64,000 nt of DNA. Source: Panicum virgatum (taxonomy: Eukaryota; Streptophyta; Magnoliopsida; Poales; Poaceae). Made by a program: the position numbers and the translations under genes. This document shows, one piece after another, positions 7,753 to 17,092 of the stretch; within the stretch, counting starts at the first letter, position 1, and the number at the start of each line of letters is the position of its first letter. The stretch is taken from contig NC_053141.1 of NCBI RefSeq assembly GCF_016808335.1, positions 20,591,756 through 20,655,755 of the forward strand, read 5' to 3'. The notes under the pieces are model-generated. The model worked only from the letters and a program-made list of their open reading frames with translations, did no database searches and was not told where the DNA came from.

Positions 7753-10293
7753 TGTTCACGGTCCTTAAGTGCCAAATCCGACCGTCAACTAGACTCAATA
7801 ATAAAGGAAAACTATACGCCTTACTCACATATTTATATCACTAACCTTGCTCCACAGTTGTTTTTGAGTTTCGTACATTTCAGATGAGCAAGAGCGGAAT
7901 AAGAAGAAAACATGCAGCAGATGCCACACAACTACGCAGAAGATCGTATCCGGTGTCACACCCTTACAAAGTGGGCCCACTTGTCAGAGGAAACGTGGGC
8001 TCCACGCAAGATGTACTAGAGGATAAGGATAAGATTCCACTTACCAACCATCCAGCAGAAGATCAGCTCGAATGGCTTACAGGTGGGGTCGGCTGACCCC
8101 TAGGGTCGGCCGAACCTGGCCTGAAGCGCATCTAGGTGCTTCTCGGGAAGGAGTCACGGCCAAGGCACTTGATCACCTTCCATATGTGCGTTTGGCAGGA
8201 AACCGACCTCCACTAGTATAAATTGGGCCCCCACTCCCCCTCTCAACAAACACACACCGTTCTCATTCCACTCTCTCCAAGGAGGCTCTCTCTGATGAGG
8301 ACATGACAAGTATGCATATGAGCAAATATGGTGAATGGCATGAAGATGGAGGCGACCTACAAGATTTTCCAAGTCGAGAAGAAGGCCCAAAGCTTATCCG
8401 GTTCGAGTCCCCAAGGTGGAGGCCCAAAAACAACTCAAGTTCGAGTCCACCTCGGAGTCCAGGAGCAGCCCGCACCAAAAATGATGCCCAGGTCGCATAC
8501 GGAGTCTGTTTTGGACGTTCTTTATATGAATGGAAAGATAATTTCAAGGAGCTTCCAATGGAACCAATTTAAGGCCCAAATTAATTAGGAGGCAATGGAA
8601 ATCATCAAAACAATGTGACGTCCAGAATCTGCCAGGGCGCTGCGCCGCCGTCTTTTGGGCTGTTGTCGCATGTACCGTGTCGGGCCAAGTGGCCCAAGTG
8701 GTGGACGCCCCCTTGGCCACCACCAGCAACCCTAGGATGTCCCTTAGGGTATAAATTTCGGTAGCCGCCGCCTAGAAAGATCGGGTTTTGTTTAGTCTTG
8801 TGATATCCTTCGAGAAACAGACATCGAATCATTGTATCTGTGGCGACAAGTCCTTATACATTGATCCAGGGCCCCCATTCTTGATGTCCTCTACTGTGTC
8901 AATTAGTCATTTGGAATCGAGTTCTTGAACCCCTCTTGTGATTTGCTTCATCCATACTTGCTATTATCAGATTGCGTGTTTACCCTTTCTTTCTTGTGTT
9001 CTTCGATTCGCTTGCAGGAAAAGCCTTCTTGGCGAGGTCAATAAAGTTGTGCTTCGTTGATAACCAATGGAGCAGTGGTGTAGTGGTTGCAGGGTTTGAA
9101 TCTTGCTGATTTGAAGTCGGGTCGTCAACGTCGAGATCTCCACTAATCGAACGTACCCTTACCTCTCGGAAGATCGGGCCTAGTCTTCATCACTCTCTCT
9201 TGCTCTCTTAGCTAGGTAGTGGAGCTAGGCTAGTTTTCCTTAGCGAAGCAAGTCGTTCTCGGGATCGTTGAGCAATCCTCGGCTCCCGGTATGGCTTTGT
9301 ATCCGATTTGTCAGACTTCTATTCATAATATAGCGACATGCCATGGTTGCTTTGCTATCTTGATAGTTTATCAATCCATGCTTAGTTCGTTCATGAGTTA
9401 TGCTAAGGTCTTGGTTAGGCCAGATGATCTGGGTACGGATAGGGGTTCAATGTGCTTTCGAGCTTGCTCTAGCATTTTACTTGTCCATCCGAAGGGTGGG
9501 AGACCTGGGGACGCTAGGGTAGTGACTTCATACACGAGCGTGGTGCTCAGGTATGTGGGATCCTTCGGATATGACCGTGCTCTACGGTGTGACTGGGGTA
9601 GACGGCAGGTGGTGACAGCCCTATCTGTCCAGCGTAACAGATGTGTTGCATTTAGCATATTTCTCGACATTCGGGTTCGATGTAGGAGTTTATGCAAAGA
9701 GGTAACGGGACTGGATGTACTCATGTGCGGGACCTTCTCCCCACTATCCCATTTTCCTGGCACCTGTAGTCCTAACCATGTCCTAACATGACCCCAGCTT
9801 TGGTTAGAAGCACTAGGACATCTAACCTAGCCTAAGCTCCAGCTGACTTAACGTAGGATAGATTAGTCCTTTCTTTTGTCGTTTCTCTCTTTTTTTTTCC
9901 TTCCTCTTGGAGTGTGGTTGTGTGTTGTGTCGCATTACCCTTGCTTATTTCTTTATCTTGACTTACCCATGTTAGAGTTTTGCCTATTGCTTGAGGCACA
10001 ATGTCATGGTAAATGTTGAGTACAATACATTTGCCACTGCCATCCTTTGGGAACAAATAAATAACAATACCCTTACTCTTCGGGTGAAATGTTACAACGG
10101 TATATCCGTGCGCTTGCGGATCCATCTGTAATCGTATAGATTATACCACGAGAGTGGCACCCCTTGGGTGTAGTTGCTAGGATGGGTTTGGCACCCTCAT
10201 TTCTAGTGATTGCACTAAGGACCGCCAATAGGCGTTTCTGAGGCCGTTGCCGAGGTCTTCGCAAACCCGGTATTGACTTAAGAAATGCCAACA
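7753..10293 (+). mobile_element. Solo LTR of Athila-type element (1641 bp without its insert)
   Basis: It begins TGTTCACGGTCCTTAAGTG and ends ATGCCAACA. The start matches the reverse complement of the LTR end at 47699, so this is the same LTR group in plus orientation. The palindrome pair is at 8085-8100 (GGGGTCGGCTGACCCC) and 8102-8117, the TATA box TATAAATTG at 8217-8225, AACACACACCGT at 8249-8260 and the conserved block GGTAGACGGCAGGTGGTGAC at about 9597-9616. CCGTGCGCTTGCGGATCC is near the end. No primer site or coding region adjoins it, so it is a recombined solo LTR. Flanks GGAGC and AAAGC differ by two transitions. It is interrupted by the solo LTR 8293-9192. Confidence 0.72.
8293..9192 (+). 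mobile_element. Solo LTR (900 bp), TGATGA...TCATCA family, copy A
   Basis: The ends are TGATGAGGACAT and GTCTTCATCA with CTCTC on both sides (8288-8292 and 9193-9197), a 5-bp duplication, although it lies in a CT repeat. A second copy in opposite orientation at 57820-58626 has a cleaner duplication, which fixes the family ends. TG/CA termini and 5-bp duplications indicate an LTR; the superfamily is unknown because no internal region is present. Short open frames inside (8303-8588) are not convincing genes. The frame of the interrupted LTR resumes cleanly after 9192. Confidence 0.7.
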
Positions 10294-10403
10294 AAAGCTC
10301 GGATGGAAAAAGATTTTGAAATGATTTGAGCTCAATGACGAAAAAGGTTTTGAAAATTATTTTTAGCGAGTGATTTATCTTGGTGAATTTTTGGGATGTT
10401 ACA
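10294..10403 (-). repeat. First 110 bp of the host chromovirus 3' LTR
   Basis: Read on the minus strand it starts TGTAACATCCCAAAAATTCA immediately after the polypurine tract at 10404-10417. The LTR is cut at 10293 by the inserted solo LTR and probably resumes at 7752. Confidence 0.75.
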
Positions 10404-10474
10404 AACCTACCCAACTTAAAATGAATCTCGTCCTCGAGATTCGACTGAGTTCTGAATAAATGGGGATATTCCTT
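10404..10474 (-). pseudogene. Chromovirus integrase C-terminal tail and polypurine tract
   Basis: The minus strand encodes EYPHLFRTQSNLEDEIHFK, the usual tail after a chromodomain in these polyproteins. The frame runs on through the tract AAGTTGGGTAGGTT into the LTR with no stop before it. The upstream part of the protein is more than 40 kb away at 51284, separated by the Tat insertion. Confidence 0.8.
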
Positions 10475-10953
10475 TGTCGGATTGCTTATCCGGCAAGTCC
10501 ACCAGGGGTATGCCCGGCGGTAGATTTGTAGGTGAAGGGGGGATTCCGGACCCAAGAGCTAGATGGTTGCGAGATGACGCTAGGGTTTATACAGGTTCGG
10601 GCCGCTCGGGAGCGTAATATCCTATATCCTGTGGTTTGTGTGTTGTATGAGCTTGACGATGATCAAGATGAATGCGTTCTATGGGTCTCCTCATGGCGCC
10701 TTTATAGGCCAGGTGACGTGGGTTACAAGTAAGGGAGGATATCTACTCGGGTTTTTACATGGAATCAAGTCAGTTGAGATCCCAAGCTATCCGGAATCCA
10801 TATCGGTGCCTTGATCTTGATCCTCGAAGGAACCTTCCGACGTCTAGCTGAGTGCCTGTTCAACGGGTAGTCATGTAGAGTGGTCCTGGCTGAGTAGGTA
10901 CCCAGTCGGGAGATAACTACTCGGCTGGGAGGTACCCGGATGTACCTCCGTCA
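10475..10953 (-). repeat. 3' LTR of the Tat element
   Basis: On the minus strand it starts TGACGGAGGTACATCC and ends AATCCGACA. The polypurine tract, ACTCGGGGGCT on the minus strand, adjoins it at 10954-10964. A TATAAAG box lies near 10700-10706 on the minus strand. It pairs with 50801-51283. Confidence 0.92.
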
Positions 10954-11250
10954 AGCCCCCGAGTGCTGAAGAGCTTGAGCCGAATCTTGATGGTTGACTT
11001 GTTGGGAAGTTCTTCAGGGCTCAAATGATGATTCTTGTTTCCCTTTAGTCTTCAATGGGATGCAGCCCTGGGCGCATCCGTTGGGTGTAGCCCCCGAGCC
11101 TCGGAAGGTTTCGAAGAAGCTTTTCGAGGGTCAATAAAGAAGTCTTGTATGTCTAGATCCCCGAGCTGCCTGAGCACTCAGATCACCACGCTACCTTATT
11201 GTTTTCCTAGTCATTCGTCAGACCGAGTTCATTCGACTCTGAAGTCACGG

Positions 11251-11485
11251 TGCCCAGCCCCTGATCAGGGTGGCTGGCGGAGTCGCGGAGACACGCCGAG
11301 TAGTTGCAGCGCCCAGCCCCCAAGCAGGGTGGCTGGCGGAGTCACGGAGACACACCGAGTAGTTGAGGCGCCCAGCCCTCGAGCAGGGTGGCTGGTGGAG
11401 TTGCGGAGACACGCCGAGTAGTTGCGGCGCCCAGCCCCCGAGCAGGGTGGCTGGCGGTGTCGCAGAGACGCGCCGAGTAGTTGGG
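11251..11485. repeat. 59-bp tandem repeat, about four copies
   Basis: The marker CCCAGCCC recurs at 11253, 11312, 11371 and 11430, exactly 59 bp apart, and each unit contains GGTGGCTGG and GAGTAGTTG. Copies differ by a few substitutions. It lies just upstream of the antisense gene, near the polypurine tract. Tandem arrays in this region are known for Tat-lineage elements. Confidence 0.9.
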
Positions 11486-11782
11486 CCATTCGGGTAATTT
11501 GTATTTTTACCGTTGGACTTGACCGCAATGGGCAGAAAGTTACCGTTGGGGGCCTGCTCCTTGCTGAGTACGACTCGGGCAGTTTCTGGAAAGTCGATTC
11601 GAATTCCACGCAATCTTCAGGGTTGCCATTGCACGCGCGTCTGATCCTCTTTAAAAGGGGAAGGGCCCGGCCCGCGGAGGGCCACCCATTGCCTGGCCTT
11701 CCTATTCTCGCCTTCTTGCCTCCCTGCCATCAGTCGCCTTCTCCGCTCTTCTATAGATCCAATCCACTCGCCGCCACCCGAA

Positions 11783-14587
11783 ATGGCTTGCGCTTCCCCG
11801 AAGTCTTCTTCCTCCGCATCGGGGAGCGCCGGCGACGTGCCGCCGCCCTCGGAGGCATGGGCACCAAGCACCCTCCGGGAGGAGGACATCCAGGATCTGG
11901 TGGAGTGCGGCCTCCTCCCCAAGAAGGAGATCCCGGGGTGGAAGTGCTGCTACGGGGAGGATTTCCCGACGGAGGACCGGACAGAGACGGTGGTCTTCCG
12001 GTCCTTCTACGAGAAGGGTTTCTCCTTGCCCGCGGGCTCCTTTCCTTCTACGGGCTTGAGGTAACACATCTCAAGCCGAATTCCGTCACGCAGATCACGA
12101 TCTTCATCCTTCTCTGCGAGGCGTACCTAGGTATCGCCCCGCACTTCAATCTGTGGCGGGCTCTATACCACTTGAAGTGGTACCCGAGCAACGCCCCCCA
12201 CAATGTGGTGGGCGGCACCACCTTCTCTCTGAGCTAGGGCCGATCGTATCCGGCCCTGGAACTTAGGGATAACAACAAGGGGTGGAACAAGGAGTGGTTC
12301 GTGTTGTCAAACCCGGCTCCCTGTTTGCCCGCTCGCACCGACCGTGCATCGGAGTATCGCGCATGCTGGGAGGAGCTGCCGACCGAGGAGGAGATGGTCC
12401 AAGTGATGCTTCTCCTTGATGAGATCACCGGCATGTCAGCCCAGGGGCTGACAGGCATCGTGGTGGCCCGGTCCTATAGCAAGTAGCTGGTGCAGCCGAT
12501 TCAGGACTGGGTGCACCCAGGACCCAACCCGGGGGCAGAACCGAAAGGTCCCCCAGGACGAAGCTTCAAACCGGGTTGCCCACATGATGCAGGGGGTGAT
12601 CCGGGACAAAGGGTGCCCGAAAGCACATTGCTTGAAGCGGCCGACCAGAGCCATAAGTATTCTTCGCCTTTCTGTGTTGTTCTTCTTTTATTCTGAGTTG
12701 TTCTGTTTTGCTCCGAAGTTGTTTTCGCCATGCTTTCCATATGCGGCGCACACGTTGGATTGTAATCAACTCGGAATGTTTTCTTCTTTGCAAGCCAAAG
12801 TTCAGGAGTTCTGGTCTCTTGCTCCCCTACCAGAGGGGGATGCTGGGAAGGACGCCACCGCCCTGGCCAATCTAAAGGAGCCGGAGGCGGCCGATCTGGA
12901 AGCATCATCCGACTCGTCTGTTGGGTGTGAGTCAGACATTGATGTCGTGGGGGCCACTATCCCTCCCAACCCATCCATGCTGGCACGGTGAAAGAGGAGA
13001 CAGGCCATCCGGAAGGTCTCGGCCTCCAAGGCCGGCATGAGGGGAGCCATGCCAAAGGGGGCCCTTGCCGCCGCTTCGAGGTCGGGTAGTGAGGAGCCGG
13101 GGGCGGAGGACGCCCCCGAATTGTGTGGAGAAGGCGCGGAGGGGAGGCGGCGCTGGGGCTGACGTGCATGGGAGGCATCGGGTCTCCCCTGCTTGTGCCC
13201 CGGTCGCAGCCGCCTACCGCACCGTTGAAGTTGTCCTTCGTCGTGCGCCACAACGAAGGGTAAGCGAAGTTGGGCTGCTACCCCTTGGTTTTTCTTTGAA
13301 TCTTGAATTGTGTCTTGATGTTGCGGAAATTTTGACTTCGTAGGAAGAGGAAGGTGGAGGAGTCCGCTGATGAGACCCGCCGGGTCGAGGCGGCTACGTC
13401 TCCTCCGTCGGTGGGGAGCCCACCGCGGACCCGCGTTCGCCTGGAGGCGGCGCAGGGTGAGGAAGAGGAGGCCGAGGAGGACAGGCATACCGCGGCTGAG
13501 AAGGCCGCACTGTCGGAGGGGATGCGGATGCCGCCCACATCGCAGCCAAGTCTGCCACAGGAGAACCCTGGCCGGGAGCTGTTTCCCGTTGTCCAGGACC
13601 CCATCCTGCCCGGGGCTGGCCACGTGGAGCAGCAGGAGGCCGAAGTGGATGAGTCGACCAGGCTGGTAGAGGAACTCCGCGCCGCCGCACGCCGCGCAAC
13701 AGAGTCGGCCGACATAAGATGCCACCCTCTGCCGTGTAGTTGTTCATGTTATATTGGCTTCATTGCTGATTGCAGTTGTCTTGGTAGTCCCTGGCTAGCC
13801 TGAGCCAGTGAGCCGTGGAGAGACTGAGGGGCGTGCCGGTCGTGGACGACCGGGTCGAGCAGCTCGAGTCCCAGGTGGCCGAGCTAGAGGAGCAGAACCG
13901 CCTGCTGGAGAAGCAGCGGGTGGAGATCAAGAAGGTGCTCGCCAAGGAGAAGGGGGGGTAAGGAACGTGCCATGCTTTATGCCGACTCCTTTGTGTTCAA
14001 GCTAATCGGTACCCTCTTAGGTCTGGAGAAGGAGGTCCGTGCCCTGAAGTGCGACCTGGCGGCCTGCGAGAAGGCCAATACCGACCTACAGAAAGGTCGG
14101 GATGCCGCGGAGGTGAGGGAGGATGCCAAGGAGGGTAAACTCCACCTGGAGCGCCAGGCACGCGAAGGTATGGTTCAGGAACTACCCTGTTTTCCTTTTG
14201 AGTGAACTCGCATGGAGTTGAAGTGTGATCTGTCTAATAGGGGTAGAGGCTCAGCTGGCTAAGGCACTCGCAGCCCTGGGGAGGTTCACCAGCAAGGTGG
14301 ACGCCATCCTCGCCGCCTTCGAGCCGGAGGGCGCGGCCGCGGCGGAGGACCTGAAGGAGAGGCTGGAGGCGGCACATGGTCAGCTGGAAGGCTTCGCCAG
14401 GAAGGTCGCCGAGGACGTGGCCCAGTACACCCTGGGACTCATAAAGTCCCACTTCCTGGAGGCCGACTTGGAGCCGGTGGTTGACGGGATGGTGCCGGAC
14501 ACATCGGACCTTGCCTGGTCCGATTACCTCACCAGCGCCCGGCCGATCGCGTGGCAGCTGACCTCAACCTATAATTGTAGAAGCTAG
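11783..14587 (+). pseudogene. Antisense gene of the Tat element ('putative gypsy type transposon' family)
   Basis: It lies on the strand opposite gag-pol, between pol and the 3' LTR. ATG at 11783 starts a Ser/Ala-rich leader; the conserved core follows ([20 protein letters not shown] near 11960, then in another frame LRWY-like and NVVGGTTFSLS to 12237, then CWEELPTEEEMVQV at 12360). I recognise this core as the Pfam family Transposase_28. Downstream pieces (12780-13250, 13354-13725, 13808-13960, 14020-14166, 14225-14587) are acidic, then Leu/Glu-rich coiled coil, separated by intron-like gaps. In-frame TAG at 12235 and 12484 and at least two frameshifts break it. Function is unknown; despite the family name no transposase catalytic motif is visible. 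Exon borders are approximate. Confidence 0.75.
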
Positions 14588-15031
14588 GAAAATGGTCAGC
14601 GGATGGCCGAAAAACAATATTTATTTTGTATGTAAATAAATTTGCATGTGTTTGTGATTAATTCCGTAATCTGAGAGGTTGCCGAGTTGGCCGAGTAGTT
14701 AGGAAAGACGACCCTGCGATGTGCCTTTACCTATCAGGTTGAGAGCTAGTCATCAAGCGCGTGAATAGTAAGAGGTGACGCAGGGTGGTTCCAGGACTAG
14801 TAGGGTTGTGCTCGCAACTGCTGGTTATATTGGGGGTGCCTGCACTGAGTAGACTTGGGCGGATTGGTCTGGCCGAGCCCAGCCCCAGAGTGTGAGAGGC
14901 AAGTCGGACTGGCCGACGCGTAGCCCCCGAGTGTGCTGAACAAGTCGGGGAGAAAGAGAGACAAGTAACTGAAAACTTTGAACTTTATTAATAATTGATG
15001 GGTCGAGTACATAGCTTTGTTTGTTATTCTT
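14588..15031. other. Untranslated region between convergent antisense gene and pol
   Basis: No coding sequence is seen. It follows the antisense gene's last stop and precedes the pol stop on the other strand, so it would hold both 3' ends. Short motifs GCCGAG and CCCCGAGTGTG recur. Confidence 0.6.
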
Positions 15032-15128
15032 CTATGGATAGAAGCGACGAAGGTGCTCGATGTTCCATGGGTTGCTGATGTCCATTCCATCTTCGCGCTG
15101 GAGCCTGTAGGTTCCTGGGACGACTACA
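15032..15128 (-). pseudogene. Last codons of Tat integrase, severed by the CACTA element
   Basis: The minus strand reads GTYRLQREDGMDISNPWNIE then HLRRFYP and a stop at 15032-15034, the usual end of Tat-lineage pol. It joins the rest of integrase at 26717 across the CACTA insertion (duplication ACA at 15126-15128 and 26717-26719). Confidence 0.9.
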
Positions 15129-15420
15129 CACTACTACAAAACAGGCCTTTATTCCAGGCCATTTGTCCCGGCAGCCTTTGGGCCCGGGACAATAGGTGGC
15201 TTTTGTCCCGGGTCCAACAGCTAGCCGGGCCAGCGGGGGGGACAGGGGCCTTTTGTCCCGGTTGGAGACACCAACCGGGACAAAATGGGGACATTTTGTC
15301 CCGGTTGGTGGCTCCAACCGGGACAAAAGGCCCGCGTAGCCTTTTGTCCCGGTTGGAACCACCAACTGGGACAAAAGGCCCCCATTTTGTCCTGGTTGGT
15401 GCCTCCAACCGGGACAAAAG
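15129..15420. repeat. Left TIR and subterminal hairpins of the CACTA element
   Basis: The TIR is at 15129-15141. Four 35-bp inverted repeats built of TTTTGTCCCGGTTGG and its complement around a 5-base spacer lie at 15251-15285, 15294-15328, 15342-15376 and 15384-15418, with a looser CCCGGGACAA cluster at 15165-15220. Subterminal repeats of this kind are where CACTA proteins bind, and their transcripts would fold into hairpins. Confidence 0.9.
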
Positions 15421-16567
15421 GCCTTGGGCCCCTTATCCCCTTCCCTCTCCCCCCGCACGAGCCATTCAGCTCACTTGTTTTCTTGCTATTCTTGGCTCGG
15501 GATAGAGGAGTTCTTGCTCATTTCTTCACCACATTTGTGAAGATCTTTGATTCCCCGTCCATCCATCAGCGCTAAAGGTTTGGGGCTTGTTTTTCTCTTC
15601 TTCCTTGGCTTGTATGGCTCATTTCATGCTTTAGAAATAGAGAAAATGTGTAGCTAGCTCATTTCTTGGACATTTAGCTAGCTAGATTGCATATGTAGGT
15701 GTGATTTTCTTTTAGATTTAGATGAGTATGTGGATAGTAGAAATTTTTGGAATGAGTGTAGACACTTCATGTGATGTACTTGTATATATGACCATATTGT
15801 GGATAGTTGATTTTTTTATTCATGAATGAATTAATGAAATGAGTATATTATAGAATTTTTTGTATTATGAATGGATTATTTTGACACTCTAGTGATGTAT
15901 TTAATCAGGCTCACATTGAAACCATCTAGAAGCTAAAAAAATCTTTATTTCGAAACAAGTATACGTCGTTAATCTCCATCCAACGGTGATGGCACTACCT
16001 TTCAGGGATACACGATGCGCTATAAGGACGTCGCAAATCGGTTGGTCGCATCACCAGCACTTCCGATTGATAAGAAGACAGCATTTGACGCAGTCAGCAT
16101 GCCCGTTGTTGTACTGAGAGCATATCAACGAGCATGCTGCCTGTGCCAAGTGTTGTGCCTATTAATCGTAAATGTTGGTGCTGCGACTAGCCGATTGGTG
16201 ACATCCTTGTACGCACCGTGTCCCCCCGAAAGGCTGTGTCTTCACCGCAGGGTTGAGGTTACTGACATATACATTTTCAGAAATAAAGGTTTATTTTTCT
16301 TCTAGAGGGTTTCTGGATATTGAAAAGAGTGTACTCCTGGAACTGAAGGGTGTCAAAGTAATTAGAAGTTATAGAGATTTCTTTCAATTAATTAGAGATT
16401 TCTTGAGGATTAATGATACATTTCGTCTTTTTTATAAGATTTCATTGTTATTTGCAAGAGTTATTAATCTGATCATTGTAATTGTAATAGTAATAGTAAA
16501 TAATTTTTGCATTGTAATGGTAAGAATTTATAATTTTGTGGAAAATAAAGGTATTTTTCAGTAAAAT
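15421..16567. other. CACTA 5' non-coding region
   Basis: It is A/T-rich with no credible gene. An open stretch at 16015-16305 has no recognisable domain. Promoter elements for the transposase gene are expected here but none is unambiguous. Confidence 0.5.
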
Positions 16568-16876
16568 ATGGCTTCAGCAGCTGGAGGGAGTGGCGCCGGT
16601 GGGGGTGATCGTTGTCCTTCTGGAGAGAAGGGCACAACTCGAGTAGGTCGTCGGTCCAAAAAACCTAGTGCTTTTCATAGGGCAGCGCTCCGTTATTTGG
16701 AAAAAGAATATAGAGAATGCATGGCAAGGGGCGAGGAACCTCCGTTTGATCTTGAGGATTTATTGCGGCGTTACGGTTCGTCACCACCAAACTCGGAGGT
16801 TTCAGCTCCGCCATCTTCTTCTGCGCCAGCAAGAAATCCATTAGAGCATTCTGCGTTCCAACGCAAGGACGGTTGA
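16568..16876 (+). CDS. Small ORF (102 aa) upstream of CACTA transposase, function unknown
   Basis: ATG at 16568, stop TGA at 16874-16876. The protein has a Gly/Ala/Ser-rich start, a basic RVGRRSKKPSAFHR stretch, a charged helix LEKEYRECMARGEEPPFDLE and a Ser/Pro-rich tail. It is G/C-richer than its surroundings and lies 220 bases before the transposase start. It may be a first exon, or a separate small protein. I do not recognise a family. Its intact frame next to heavily broken genes is notable, but the length is small enough for chance survival. Confidence 0.4.
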   Translation: MASAAGGSGAGGGDRCPSGEKGTTRVGRRSKKPSAFHRAALRYLEKEYRECMARGEEPPFDLEDLLRRYGSSPPNSEVSAPPSSSAPARNPLEHSAFQRKDG

Positions 16877-17092
16877 AAACCTATGTGTTGTTGACCGAAT
16901 TTTTAAGTTTCATGTATAGTACTCCTTTGTTAAGTTCTGTAATGGATTAAGTACTCCTTTTACTTAATCAAGATGTATGATGGATATTACATATCTTTTA
17001 ATTATTCATGTTATGTTACATTTAGTTTAATTTAGGTTTGATATATTTTATTTATTCGATACGTGTAAAGAATTCAAATCGATTTATTTAAA

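Noticed and set aside
7257..7775. Overlapping open frames of 140-170 codons on both strands
   Set aside because: G/C-rich sequence gives long frames in several phases at once; no domain, low-complexity translations, and the position is inside an LTR.
9067..9110. tRNA-like A box (TGGTGTAGTGGTTG) and B box (GGTTTGAATC)
   Set aside because: The boxes are only a few bases apart, far too close for a tRNA gene, and no cloverleaf forms; copy B shows the same spacing.
11251..11485. Regularly spaced repeats resembling a CRISPR array
   Set aside because: The whole 59-bp unit is repeated without unique spacers, in a plant retrotransposon.
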